Shown here piece after piece: positions 55,942 through 64,000 of a stretch of 64,000 bases of DNA. A program made the translations under genes and the position numbers. Source of the stretch: Oscillospiraceae bacterium (GTDB lineage: Bacteria > Bacillota > Clostridia > Oscillospirales > Ruminococcaceae). Where the stretch lies: positions 92,382 through 156,381 of the forward strand of contig JAJQGJ010000017.1 in NCBI GenBank assembly GCA_021200565.1, written 5' to 3'. The notes under the pieces were generated by a model that had not been told where the DNA came from, did not search any database, and worked only from the letters and a program-made list of their open reading frames with translations. Within the stretch, counting starts at the first letter, position 1; every line of letters starts with the position of its first letter.

Positions 55942-58452
55942 TTACTTTGTGCCAACAGTGAGCTTCTCAGCTGGCTTATAGGGCTTAGCGAGCATATAGA
56001 CCATGAGGACAATAAGAGCTATTGCAACGATAAGTGAAATTACATTCACAACGCTCATAACTACACTGTCAACGATAAGAGCACCGGTAAAGAGGTTTCC
56101 AAGCTGATTTACGATAAGTGCGATAGCATATGCGAATCCACACTCATATCCGATTGCAAACCAGAACCATTTGGTGTTGTTCATCTCACGCTTGATAGCA
56201 CCCATGGCTGCGAAGCAAGGAGCACAGAGAAGGTTGAAGACGAGGAACGAAAGTCCGGAAACTGTGGTGAAGGCTGCTGCGATGGAGGCGTATGCAGAAG
56301 ACTCTCCAGCATAGAGGATGCCCATGGTAGCAACAATATTTTCCTTTGCAACGAGACCGGTAACAGCCGCAACAGCTGCCTGCCAGTTGCCCCAGCCGAG
56401 AGGAGCAAATATCCATGCAACGAGTGAACCAATCTTAGCTAATATGCTGTATTCCATCTCTTCCTCAGCGAGCATTCTGAAGCCGTCGGGAGCCCAACCG
56501 AAGAATGATGTGAACCAGACAAAGATTGTGGAGAGAAGGATGATTGTGCCAGCCTTCTTGATGAATGACCAGCCACGCTCCCACATTGATCTCAATACAT
56601 TTCCGAGAGTCGGCATATGGTAAGCGGGGAGTTCCATAACGAACGGAGCCGGATCTCCAGCGAACATCTTTGTCTTCTTGAGCATGATACCAGAAACGAT
56701 TATTGCAGCCATGCCAAGGAAGTAAGAACCAACTGCAATTACCGCAGAGCCGCCAAAGATAGCACCAGCAATCATTGAGATAAACGGCATCTTGGCACCA
56801 CAGGGAATGAATGTTGTGGTCATTATGGTCATACGTCTGTCACGTTCGTTTTCAATCGTTCGTGAAGCCATGATTCCGGGAATTCCGCAACCAGTACCGA
56901 TAAGAATCGGGATGAATGATTTTCCGGAAAGACCAAATCTACGGAAAATTCTATCAAGAACGAATGCGATTCTCGCCATATATCCGCAAGCTTCAAGGAA
57001 AGCAAGCAGGAAGAAGAGAACAAGCATCTGAGGAACGAAGCCTAAGACCGCTCCGACGCCGGCGACAATACCGTCGAGGATAAGTCCCTTGAGCCAGTCG
57101 GCGCAGTTGATAGCGTCAAGCCCACTTTCGATGAGAACTGGAATACCAGGAACCCAGATTCCGTAGTCAGCAGGGTCAGGCTCTGCGTATTCATACTTTT
57201 CAAGTATCTCGGCAGCAGCAACCAGGTCATCGTAGGTGGCGACTTCTGTTTCTACAGCAAGGGTTTCTTCGTCTTCTACTTCATATTCAGCGGTAGCTGA
57301 TGAGTCTACGGAAGCAATGAGCTCATTGACTGTGGCTTTTGCAACAGCAGCGTTGAAGTCTTCACTCTCGGTGTCGAGGACGTCCTCCAAACCGCTGTCT
57401 TCATCAGCAAATGCCAGAACGATGTCGGGCGAGCTTCCATATTCTTCAGCGTCGTCGTTATAAGCTGAGCTTCCGATTCCAAACAGATGCCAGCCATCTC
57501 CGAATAAGCCATCGTTAGCCCAATCGGTAGCCGCTGCACCGATGGTAACCATGGAGATATAGTAAACCAGGAACATGATAACAGCAAATATCGGAAGACC
57601 GAGCCAACGGTTGGTGACAACCTTATCAATCTTATCAGATATGGTAAGGCTTCCAGCGTTTTTCTTGACATGACAGGACTTGATGATGGATCCGATATAA
57701 ACATATCTTTCATTAGTGATTATAGATTCAGCATCATCATCGAGCTCTTTTTCAGCAGCGACTATGTCTGCTTCGATATGGGAAAGAACTCCCGGGTCGA
57801 GCTTGAGCTGCTCCAAAACCTTTTCGTCTCTTTCGAAAATCTTTATTGCATACCAACGCTGCTGCTCTTCGGGGAGATTATGTACAGCTGCTTCTTCGAT
57901 GTGGGCGATAGCGTGCTCAACAGGTCCTGAGAATGTGTGCATAGGAACTGTCTTAGAGTTCTTTGCAGCATCAAGAGCCGCTTCTGCCGCTTCCATTACG
58001 CCGTCTCCCTTAAGGGCGGACATCTCCATAACCTTGCATCCGAGCTGCTTTGAAAGCTCGTTGAGATTGATCTTGTCGCCGTTCTTTTTGACAATATCCA
58101 TCATGTTGACCGCAACGACAACTGGAATTCCGAGTTCTGTTAACTGTGTCGTGAGGTAGAGATTTCTCTCAAGGTTAGTTCCATCAACCAGGTTCAGAAT
58201 GGCATCCGGGCGTTCACCGATAAGGTAGTTTCTCGCAACGACCTCTTCAAGCGTATAAGGAGAAAGTGAATAGATACCGGGAAGGTCGGTGATGATAACT
58301 CCATCATGCTTTTTAAGCTTGCCTTCCTTCTTTTCAACAGTTACTCCCGGCCAGTTTCCAACAAATTGGTTTGAACCCGTCAGAGCGTTGAACAGCGTAG
58401 TTTTACCGCAGTTCGGATTACCCGCAAGGGCAATTCTAATTTCCTTATCCAT
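55942..58452 (-). CDS. feoB: Ferrous iron transporter FeoB with acidic insert
   Basis: 836-aa Fe(II) transporter. N-terminal GTPase: G1 GNPNCGKTT, G3 DLPGIYSLS, G4 NMMD; then a helical regulator domain and the membrane core with the Gate motifs (GFVPQMLVLFFLLAFLEACGYMAR, PILIGTGCGIPGI, CGAKMPFISMIAGAIFG). Residues of about 330-430 (57150-57470) are an extra acidic stretch (EDSGLEDVLDTESED, EYEVEDEETLAVETEVATYDD) not usual in FeoB, placed after the first membrane helix on the outer side. An operator-like palindrome lies in the 110-base gap between feoA and this gene. Confidence 0.95.
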   Translation of the reverse strand: MDKEIRIALAGNPNCGKTTLFNALTGSNQFVGNWPGVTVEKKEGKLKKHDGVIITDLPGIYSLSPYTLEEVVARNYLIGERPDAILNLVDGTNLERNLYLTTQLTELGIPVVVAVNMMDIVKKNGDKINLNELSKQLGCKVMEMSALKGDGVMEAAEAALDAAKNSKTVPMHTFSGPVEHAIAHIEEAAVHNLPEEQQRWYAIKIFERDEKVLEQLKLDPGVLSHIEADIVAAEKELDDDAESIITNERYVYIGSIIKSCHVKKNAGSLTISDKIDKVVTNRWLGLPIFAVIMFLVYYISMVTIGAAATDWANDGLFGDGWHLFGIGSSAYNDDAEEYGSSPDIVLAFADEDSGLEDVLDTESEDFNAAVAKATVNELIASVDSSATAEYEVEDEETLAVETEVATYDDLVAAAEILEKYEYAEPDPADYGIWVPGIPVLIESGLDAINCADWLKGLILDGIVAGVGAVLGFVPQMLVLFFLLAFLEACGYMARIAFVLDRIFRRFGLSGKSFIPILIGTGCGIPGIMASRTIENERDRRMTIMTTTFIPCGAKMPFISMIAGAIFGGSAVIAVGSYFLGMAAIIVSGIMLKKTKMFAGDPAPFVMELPAYHMPTLGNVLRSMWERGWSFIKKAGTIILLSTIFVWFTSFFGWAPDGFRMLAEEEMEYSILAKIGSLVAWIFAPLGWGNWQAAVAAVTGLVAKENIVATMGILYAGESSAYASIAAAFTTVSGLSFLVFNLLCAPCFAAMGAIKREMNNTKWFWFAIGYECGFAYAIALIVNQLGNLFTGALIVDSVVMSVVNVISLIVAIALIVLMVYMLAKPYKPAEKLTVGTK

Positions 58453-58496
58453 AATAGTTATTCCTCTTCTCTGATTAGCGCATCTTCAGCCTGATA

Positions 58497-58526
58497 GTTA
58501 GCTCAGGCTTATTAGCGTAGGCTAAT
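58497..58526. promoter_or_regulatory. DtxR-type operator in front of feoB
   Basis: ATTAG-N6-CTAAT (58511-58526), with a partial copy GTTAG-N6-CTTAT overlapping at 58497-58512. The spacing matches the operators at 59082 and 59182. A small hairpin GGGGA-AGTAA-TCCCC lies at 58544-58558. Confidence 0.65.
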
Positions 58527-58565
58527 CGAATGATTTAAATAATGGGGAAGTAATCCCCAAATGTT

Positions 58566-58787
58566 TTACTGAACTTCGATGGTTTCAGCATCGGCTTTTC
58601 TTATCGAAAGCTCATAGCCTCTGACGGTTATCTCTACCGGATCACCGAGTGGAGCAACCTTGCGGACATAAATCTGAACACCCTTTGTAATCCCCATGTC
58701 CATTATGCGGTGCTTGATAGCACCTTCACCATGAAGCTTTACAACTGTGCAGGTTTCGCCGATTTTCACTTCTCTTAGCGTTTTCAC
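58566..58787 (-). CDS. feoA: FeoA-family protein (second copy)
   Basis: 73-aa SH3-like protein that regulates FeoB: TLREVKIGETCTVVKLHGEGAIKHRIMDMGITKGVQIYVRKVAPLGDPVEITVRGYELSIR-type sequence with the usual LGDPVEI turn. Second of two FeoA genes; the first, at 58822, is quite different in sequence. Confidence 0.93.
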   Translation of the reverse strand: MKTLREVKIGETCTVVKLHGEGAIKHRIMDMGITKGVQIYVRKVAPLGDPVEITVRGYELSIRKADAETIEVQ

Positions 58788-58821
58788 CTGACATACCTCC
58801 TTTATATATTTGAATTTAATT

Positions 58822-59043
58822 TCAAACCATGATTTTTCTTGCCGACTCTTCGCTTATTGCAATTCTTGAGTCTTTGACGTTGACTATAACGTTGCCACCC
58901 ATGACGGTTACGATAGATATTACTGCGCCTGGAACAAAGCCTAAATCCTCAAGATGGGATTTCACGTCCGGAACGCCGTTTATCTTCTTTATTACACATT
59001 CTTCCCCGACATCTGCCATCGGCAAAGGAATCATATATGTCAC
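58822..59043 (-). CDS. feoA: FeoA-family protein (first copy)
   Basis: 73-aa SH3-like protein with ADVGEECVIKKINGVPDVKSHLEDLGFVPGAVISIV. First gene of the Feo operon; GAGGTGACAT precedes ATG 59043. The promoter and operator lie at 59081-59137. The two FeoA may form different contacts with FeoB or its Cys-rich partner. Confidence 0.92.
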   Translation of the reverse strand: MTYMIPLPMADVGEECVIKKINGVPDVKSHLEDLGFVPGAVISIVTVMGGNVIVNVKDSRIAISEESARKIMV

Positions 59044-59080
59044 CTCTTGTAATTTCCTGAGTAAGTGTGCTCCACATAGA

Positions 59081-59137
59081 GGTTAGCTCACGCTAACCGT
59101 ACAGATATAGAATAGCTTATTTTCGAGCTTTTGTCAA
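59081..59137 (-). promoter_or_regulatory. Feo promoter with DtxR-type operator
   Basis: On the minus strand: TTGACA (59132-59137), 17-base spacer, TATTCT (59109-59114). GGTTAGC-TCAC-GCTAACC (59081-59098), a perfect palindrome, covers the start of transcription, so binding would repress. Confidence 0.85.
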
Positions 59138-59181
59138 TATCTTTTTCTTGATTTTTTCACATTCGTCAGGTTTCACAATGA

Positions 59182-59197
59182 GTTAGTCGCCGCTAAC
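59182..59197. promoter_or_regulatory. Second DtxR-type operator in the divergent region
   Basis: GTTAG-TCGCCG-CTAAC, upstream of both divergent promoters. Confidence 0.7.
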
Positions 59198-59243
59198 AGC
59201 AAAATTGTGCAAAATTTTTAAGGTGCAAATAGTCATCTTTTGC

Positions 59244-59272
59244 TTGCATTTTTTGCTCTGTGATGTTATTAT
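59244..59272 (+). promoter_or_regulatory. Promoter of the DtxR-like regulator
   Basis: TTGCAT (59244-59249), 17-base spacer, TATTAT (59267-59272). Confidence 0.7.
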
Positions 59273-59321
59273 AAATGTATGGACTGTATCGATAACAATT
59301 TTCACAAAGGAGGAGTCTAAT

Positions 59322-59708
59322 ATGCATCTTACAGAGTCAGGTGAAATGTATCTTGAGACTATATATATACTCTCGCATCAGAAAGGATATGTCCGTTCTT
59401 TGGATGTTGCTGAATATATGGGTTTCTCAAAACCCAGTGTGAGCCGTGCTGTCGGGCTTCTCAAAAACGGGATGTATATAACTGTCGATAAGGATGGTTA
59501 TCTTTCACTTACAGATGCCGGTCTTGAGGTTGCAGAGAAAATCTATGAACGGCACACCGTTCTTACAAAGATTCTCGTAAAACTCGGCGTTGATGAGGAA
59601 ACTGCTCAGAATGATGCCTGCAAGGTGGAGCATGACATCAGCGATACTTCTTTTACGGCAATTAAAAATTTCGCTGCCGGATACGGTATTACGGGCATTG
59701 AGTGGTAA
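59322..59708 (+). CDS. DtxR/IdeR-like iron-dependent repressor
   Basis: 128-aa, two-domain repressor: winged helix (SLDVAEYMGFSKPSVSRAVGLLKNGMYI) and dimer/metal domain, without the SH3-like third domain of DtxR. The ligand pattern is iron-type: Met at the TESGEMYLETIY position (DtxR Met10; MntR has Asp there), and Cys, Glu, His in NDACKVEHDIS (DtxR Cys102, Glu105, His106), plus His in ERHTVL. It should repress the divergent Feo operon when Fe(II) is plentiful. ATG 59322 follows AAGGAGGAG; a longer frame from 59205 covers the promoter. Confidence 0.9.
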   Translation: MHLTESGEMYLETIYILSHQKGYVRSLDVAEYMGFSKPSVSRAVGLLKNGMYITVDKDGYLSLTDAGLEVAEKIYERHTVLTKILVKLGVDEETAQNDACKVEHDISDTSFTAIKNFAAGYGITGIEW

Positions 59709-59734
59709 TTCTGCTTAAATTCAAAATCAACAAA

Positions 59735-59760
59735 AAATGTCCCGCTTCAGAACGGGACAT
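59735..59760. terminator. Terminator-like hairpin
   Basis: TGTCCCG-CTTCAGAA-CGGGACA. The T run is on the minus-strand side (ATTTTTTG); on the plus side it is weak (TAACTTT). Confidence 0.6.
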
Positions 59761-59791
59761 AACTTTGCAAAAATATAAATAGGGGATTTTT

Positions 59792-60988
59792 ATGAAACTT
59801 AGCTACAAAAATACAATTTACTGTTCATATGTTGGATACATAACTCAGGCGGTGGTAAATCTGTTTGCGCCGCTTCTTTTTGTGACCTTCAGCAGTGAAT
59901 TCGGAATATCCGTCAGCCAGATAACGCTAATCACTACACTGAACTTTCTCACACAGCTTATAGTTGATTTGCTGAGTACTAAGATTATCGACAAGCTTGG
60001 CTATAGGGTCTGTATAGTTGCTGCGCATATCTTCTCAGCTGGTGGACTGGTGATGCTTGCGATTTTGCCGACAATTCTTCCAGGTGCCTATGTAGGACTT
60101 CTCATATCTGTCATAGTTTATGCCATCGGCGGTGGTCTTATAGAAGTTCTGATAAGCCCGATTGTCGAGGCTTGTCCGACAGACGACAAGGCATCTGCAA
60201 TGAGTATGCTTCACTCGTTCTACTGCTGGGGAGCTGTTTTAGTTATACTCGTTTCAACCGTGTTCTTCAGCGTATTCGGAATAGAAAACTGGCGGATAAT
60301 GAGCTGCATCTGGGCTGTTCTTCCTGCTATAAATGCTATCCTATTCACTCAGGTGCCGATTGAAACATTGACTGAAGACGGAAGCTCGATGAAAATCCGG
60401 GATTTGTTCTCGTCAAAGATTTTCATACTATTCATAATTATGATACTTTGTGCTGGGGCAAGCGAGCTTGCTATGAGCCAGTGGTCATCTGCGTTTGCGG
60501 AAAGCGGACTTGGAGTTTCGAAGGCAATGGGTGACTTAGCTGGACCCTGTCTCTTTGCAGTACTGATGGGAATCGCAAGAGTTGCAAACTCAAAAATTTC
60601 TCATAAGATTGATATTCTTCCGGCTATGATTGTAAGTGCGGCTTTATGCGTAATTTCATATCTTATTGCAGTGCTTTCTCCAGTACCGCTTATGTCTCTT
60701 TTGGGGTGTGCACTTTGTGGATTGTCAGTAGGAGTGATGTGGCCCGGAGTTTTCAGCCTTGCTTCAGCCAAATTTCCAAAAGGCGGAACCGCACTCTTTG
60801 CGCTCCTGGCATTTGCAGGAGATGTCGGATGCACAAGTGGACCAACGCTCGTTGGCTTCGTCTCCGGGCTCAACGGCGATAGTCTGAAATCTGGTCTTTC
60901 TGCTGCAATGATATTCCCGATAGTGCTGATAATTTGCTGCCTTGCGCTCATAAAACTTCGCAAAAAGCCTGAAAAATCTAACAGTTGA
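59792..60988 (+). CDS. MFS transporter
   Basis: 398-aa permease with about twelve helices, N-terminal half containing DLLSTKIIDKLGYR (MFS loop 2-3-like) and C-terminal GVMWPGVFSLASAKFPKGGTALFALLAFAGDVG, as in FucP/sugar-type members. Weak ribosome site (AGGGGATT). Its end overlaps the convergent hydrolase by 11 bases. Substrate unknown. Confidence 0.85.
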   Translation: MKLSYKNTIYCSYVGYITQAVVNLFAPLLFVTFSSEFGISVSQITLITTLNFLTQLIVDLLSTKIIDKLGYRVCIVAAHIFSAGGLVMLAILPTILPGAYVGLLISVIVYAIGGGLIEVLISPIVEACPTDDKASAMSMLHSFYCWGAVLVILVSTVFFSVFGIENWRIMSCIWAVLPAINAILFTQVPIETLTEDGSSMKIRDLFSSKIFILFIIMILCAGASELAMSQWSSAFAESGLGVSKAMGDLAGPCLFAVLMGIARVANSKISHKIDILPAMIVSAALCVISYLIAVLSPVPLMSLLGCALCGLSVGVMWPGVFSLASAKFPKGGTALFALLAFAGDVGCTSGPTLVGFVSGLNGDSLKSGLSAAMIFPIVLIICCLALIKLRKKPEKSNS

Positions 60989-61970
60989 CAGTTATCTTCT
61001 CAGAGAGGAAGTTCATCCCTTCTTCCATGAGATATTGCATGGCTTCTCCACTCGGCATGTGTCCGGAGTTCGGAATTACTTTGAATCTGATATTTTCGTT
61101 TGGACATTCGCTGAGATATTCTCTTATCGTATTTGTTGATGTCACAAGATCTGAGCTTCCCTGCACGATGAGGTAGGGAAGCTTGATTTTTGCTAACGTT
61201 TCCCTCATATCGACATCCATAAGCTGGCGGATTATGATTGGCTTGCGGTGGGTGCCATTGTCAAATACAGCCTTGAAATCCTTCAGGTGATAGTCGGGGC
61301 TTGTAAGCATTCCTACAACGAACTTCCCGACAGGAGTTTTGCCACCGTTCGGGTTGTGATAACCGTCGGTACATTTCTTTATAAGATTTCCCATGTCGGC
61401 AATGTCTGAATCGGTTCTGGGAATAGTACTTTTCTTTACTCTTTCATATGCCTCAAGCTCACTTTTGCTCATACCTGACTCATTCTTCTCAAGAGCTGAG
61501 AAAACTTCATTATTGAAAAACAGCTCTTTGGTGATCTGACCATATACCATCACCTTATCCAAAAGCTCCGGAACTTCCACAGCGCATCTTGCTGCTAAAA
61601 CGGAGCCCCATGAAACTCCGAAAAGGCAGATTTTGTTGTTTGGGTAATCTTTGTGAAGAGCTTTTATCAGATCCAAAGTCATACTGACATAGCTTTCAAT
61701 GCATATTGAGTCGTCAAGCTCAGTATCATTGATTCCGCAGCCGAGCTGATCCCAATATACCATCGTGCATTTTTCCTCAAGGTCTGGAAAAAGACCGCTG
61801 CAGCCTTCGCCGAACGGAATCGGGTTTCCTGGACCGCCGTGTAGATATATAACAAGTGGATTACTCGCTTTTCTTCCTTCGATCAATACCTTTTGCTCAT
61901 AGCCGCCGAGCATATAAGTTTTATGCTCAACCGTTTCACAGCTCTCGATGAATTTCTTTCGACTGCTCAT
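60978..61970 (-). CDS. Alpha/beta hydrolase, proline-iminopeptidase-like
   Basis: 330-aa hydrolase with the oxyanion motif HGGPGNPI, nucleophile elbow GVSWGSVLA and late His in NSGHMPSGEA; the Asp lies probably in VQGSSDLV. HGGPG is typical of proline iminopeptidases and relatives (S33). No signal peptide. ATG 61970 is preferred because GGAG lies ten bases upstream; the frame reaches 62030. Promoter at 62021-62049. Confidence 0.85.
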   Translation of the reverse strand: MSSRKKFIESCETVEHKTYMLGGYEQKVLIEGRKASNPLVIYLHGGPGNPIPFGEGCSGLFPDLEEKCTMVYWDQLGCGINDTELDDSICIESYVSMTLDLIKALHKDYPNNKICLFGVSWGSVLAARCAVEVPELLDKVMVYGQITKELFFNNEVFSALEKNESGMSKSELEAYERVKKSTIPRTDSDIADMGNLIKKCTDGYHNPNGGKTPVGKFVVGMLTSPDYHLKDFKAVFDNGTHRKPIIIRQLMDVDMRETLAKIKLPYLIVQGSSDLVTSTNTIREYLSECPNENIRFKVIPNSGHMPSGEAMQYLMEEGMNFLSEKITVNC

Positions 61971-62020
61971 CTCAGCAGAACTCCCTTCGAAAATTGACGT
62001 TATTTGCGTTGCCGTTATCA

Positions 62021-62049
62021 AATTTAACATACATCGACCTCAAAGTCAA
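62021..62049 (-). promoter_or_regulatory. Promoter of the hydrolase
   Basis: On the minus strand: TTGACT (62044-62049), 17-base spacer, TAAATT (62021-62026). Confidence 0.5.
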
Positions 62050-62098
62050 GTCTTTCGGTGTGCTATCTGACAATTCAAAAGAAAATAACAATCACCCC

Positions 62099-62127
62099 TT
62101 GCAATGTTAAAAGGGCTGTGATATAAT
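62099..62127 (+). promoter_or_regulatory. Promoter of the GH130 gene
   Basis: TTGCAA (62099-62104), 17-base spacer, TATAAT (62122-62127). Confidence 0.75.
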
Positions 62128-62189
62128 AATTTTGCAGAAGCCCGAAGGGGATATAAATTCTGAAATCAGACCGAAAGGACAGACTAAAA

Positions 62190-63215
62190 ATGGACAAGGT
62201 AAAGATCATAAACGGCGAAAATCTTCCCAATATTCCTTGGCAGGACAAGCCGGAAAACTACAATCTCCCTGTATGGAGATACACTGAAAACCCCATCATC
62301 GGTAGAAATCCGATTGAGGGAATTGCAAGAATATTCAACAGCTCAGTAGTTACCTACGGCGGACGTTTTGTCGGCGTATTCAGAGCTGAATCAATCAACG
62401 GTGTTCCGTTCCTTTATCTCGGCTACAGCGACGATGCTATTCACTGGGAATTTGAGAAGGACAGAATCAACTTCGTAGATGAGGAAGGCAAGCCTTTCAT
62501 GCCTGCGTACATGTATGATCCGAGACTTCTCAAGATTGAGGACACATTCTACATGATCTGGTGCCAGGACGGCTATGGCGCAACGCTCGGCATTGCTAAG
62601 ACTACTGACTTCAAGAAGTTCGTAAGAATTGAGAATCCTTTCCTTCCGTTCAACAGAAACGGTGTTCTCTTCCCGAGAAAGATCAATGGCAAGTATATGC
62701 TTCTTTCACGCCCGAGCGACTCCGGTCATACTCCTTTCGGCGACATCTTCCTGTCTGAGAGCTATGACATGGAATATTGGGGACATCACCGCCATGTGAT
62801 GGGCATCTCCTACAACAACTGGTGGGAGGGAACCAAGATCGGTGCAGGTGCAGTTCCGATTGAAACTTCCGAGGGCTGGCTCCTTATCTATCACGGAGTT
62901 GCCAACACTTGCAACGGCTTTGTTTACTCCATCGGCGGAGCAATCCTCGACATCAACGAGCCTTCCAAGGTTCTTCACCGCTGCTCTACTTATCTTCTCA
63001 CTCCCGAGGAGTGGTATGAAGAGAGAGGCTTCGTTCCGAATGTTGCTTTCCCATGCGCTACACTTCAGGATGCTGAAACCGGCAAGATGGCTATCTACTA
63101 CGGCTGCGCTGACAGCTACGTAGGTCTTGCTTTCACTCAGGTTGACGATTTGGTCAAGTACATCATCGACCACGACAACGCTGGTCCTGCTGAGCTTGAA
63201 ATCGGTAGAAGATAA
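62190..63215 (+). CDS. GH130 beta-1,4-mannoside phosphorylase
   Basis: 341-aa cytoplasmic enzyme that splits beta-mannosides with phosphate, giving mannose 1-phosphate. GH130 signs: NPIEGIARIFNSSVV, FRAES, the catalytic-Asp region AYMYDPRLLKIED, LSRPSDSGHTPFGDI and GAGAVPIETSEGWLLIYHGV. The length is nearer to the mannooligosaccharide phosphorylase (RaMP2-like) than to the longer mannosylglucose phosphorylase (RaMP1-like) of Ruminococcus albus, so the former is more likely. Monocistronic, with promoter and terminator. No mannan transporter or epimerase is next to it. Confidence 0.88.
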   Translation: MDKVKIINGENLPNIPWQDKPENYNLPVWRYTENPIIGRNPIEGIARIFNSSVVTYGGRFVGVFRAESINGVPFLYLGYSDDAIHWEFEKDRINFVDEEGKPFMPAYMYDPRLLKIEDTFYMIWCQDGYGATLGIAKTTDFKKFVRIENPFLPFNRNGVLFPRKINGKYMLLSRPSDSGHTPFGDIFLSESYDMEYWGHHRHVMGISYNNWWEGTKIGAGAVPIETSEGWLLIYHGVANTCNGFVYSIGGAILDINEPSKVLHRCSTYLLTPEEWYEERGFVPNVAFPCATLQDAETGKMAIYYGCADSYVGLAFTQVDDLVKYIIDHDNAGPAELEIGRR

Positions 63216-63238
63216 TTCAAAATTTTATCAAGCGAAAA

Positions 63239-63267
63239 TGCCGTCTTCTTTATGAAGGCGGCTTTTT
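63239..63267 (+). terminator. Terminator after GH130
   Basis: GCCGTCTTC-TTTAT-GAAGGCGGC then TTTTT. Confidence 0.85.
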
Positions 63268-63360
63268 GCAAAATATTATCTTTGCAGTGGTATATGCGAG
63301 ATGTGTGGACATACTACTTATGTGCACTGAACGTTCTTTTAAGAAACTATTCTATTCGGA

Positions 63361-63413
63361 TGTCGAGAATTGTCGAAAATAATCTTTACAAACGAGAATA
63401 TATATGATATAAT
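63361..63413 (+). promoter_or_regulatory. Tandem 0A boxes and promoter
   Basis: TGTCGAG (63361-63367) and TGTCGAA (63371-63377) stand exactly 10 bases apart, the arrangement at Spo0A-activated promoters. TATAAT follows at 63408-63413; no -35 consensus is seen, as expected when Spo0A supplies contact. Confidence 0.7.
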
Positions 63414-63467
63414 ATGAATTACATCGGATAGTGCTTCAAGTGCGGATATTTTACGGACGGTGTCGCT

Positions 63468-64000
63468 ATGGAAGAACTTTTGAAACTTAATAAGCACGAA
63501 TGTACAGTCATAAGAAGCAACCTTATGGAGATTGTTTCTTGTGCTGAACGTCTGGAGCTTGCCCTTGAAGATGCCGATGTTCACGAAGAAATCGGAACAG
63601 CAAAGAGAATTGTGTCTTCCTGCTATAAAGTCCTTTCAGCAGTAATTAACGCCGAGGAATTAGCTAAGCTTGACGAGTACAATCGTGTTCCTTTCTGCCT
63701 GTCGGATCTGGTTGAGGATATGATTAATGTATGCCGATCCAAGCTCAGAAAATCAAATATTGAGATTATCACTGAAATCGAAAGAACTATTTATGTCAGT
63801 TCTGACCCGGATAGGCTTACTTCGTGCCTTATGAATCTTATTATCAACGCTGTCAAGAACGTAGACAATGATTTCGGAAAAATTACTGTGAATGTTTCAA
63901 GGCTCAATAACAAAGCTTCTATAACTATTTCTGATAACGGCTATGGTGCAAACTTAGATGATATTGAAGAACGTCTCAGAAATGAAAAATCCAACACAGG
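63468..64000 (+). CDS. Histidine-kinase-like protein, cut by the window end
   Basis: 177 codons are visible. Residues 1-60 look like a helical dimerisation region (EELLKLNKHECTVIRSNLMEIVSCAERLEL); His9 is a possible phosphoacceptor. The ATPase part has N box LMNLIINAVKNV and G1 box DNGYGAN. No membrane helix is seen, so it is probably cytosolic. Preceded by two 0A boxes, it may belong to the sporulation phosphorelay or its feedback. The ribosome site is weak (GGACGG). The 3' end lies outside. Confidence 0.75.
   Translation, partial: MEELLKLNKHECTVIRSNLMEIVSCAERLELALEDADVHEEIGTAKRIVSSCYKVLSAVINAEELAKLDEYNRVPFCLSDLVEDMINVCRSKLRKSNIEIITEIERTIYVSSDPDRLTSCLMNLIINAVKNVDNDFGKITVNVSRLNNKASITISDNGYGANLDDIEERLRNEKSNT

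Overview
The window looks like a chromosomal segment of a spore-forming, Gram-positive member of the Clostridia, most like gut Oscillospiraceae/Ruminococcus. The evidence is spoIIID, an orphan Spo0A DNA-binding domain, tandem 0A boxes, sortase-assembled pili with LPXTG-like anchors, lipobox lipoproteins, a Feo iron operon with a Cys-rich FeoB partner, and xylan/mannan enzymes (GH8, GH130). These assignments come from reading the sequence; no database search was run.

Layout. 1-830: a DUF559 endonuclease-like gene bracketed by hairpin-rich repeats in inverted orientation. 830-2600: a stand-alone class C sortase and a RadC-family protein. 2600-14210: a pilus locus with a structured leader, a coiled-coil protein, signal peptidase, a giant multi-SpaA adhesin, a backbone pilin, a class C sortase, a minor pilin and a second sortase. 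The adhesin and backbone pilin are each interrupted by a frameshift; the pilin break lies in a run of six G inside its signal peptide. 14272-34937: a 20-kb accessory cluster of two solute-binding-like lipoproteins, three paralogous Cys/His-motif lipoproteins, an ABC-2 ATPase and permease, an Rgg/PlcR-like regulator, three more lipoproteins, and four ABC-exporter genes (one decayed) with a degenerate receiver-domain protein. It carries a repeated promoter design: three promoters have G6 directly upstream of the -10, and two of the cluster's promoters are followed by a nearly identical 35-bp block at the expected transcript start.

34949-36780: a Thr/Ser-linker protein with a small Cys domain, an orphan Spo0A C-domain protein, an unannotatable 49-aa gene with a consensus promoter, and a DUF1292 protein. 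36804-39317: GH8 exo-oligoxylanase and an iron alcohol dehydrogenase. 39324-43045: an unaccompanied FtsX-type permease and a membrane protein. 43153-51265 is mostly core genome: lepA, a zinc-ribbon DUF2628 protein, rpsF-ssb-rpsR, an M42 peptidase, plsY with a diacylglycerol glycosyltransferase, then an OmpR-type regulator and its kinase (to 53740), gapA and spoIIID.

55476-59708: a ferrous-iron operon (feoA-feoA-feoB-Cys-rich protein-HMA protein) divergent from a DtxR/IdeR-like regulator, with three palindromes sharing one spacing. 59792-64000: an MFS transporter, a proline-iminopeptidase-like hydrolase, a GH130 mannoside phosphorylase, and the start of a histidine-kinase-like gene preceded by two 0A boxes 10 bp apart. 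I saw no rRNA, tRNA or CRISPR array.
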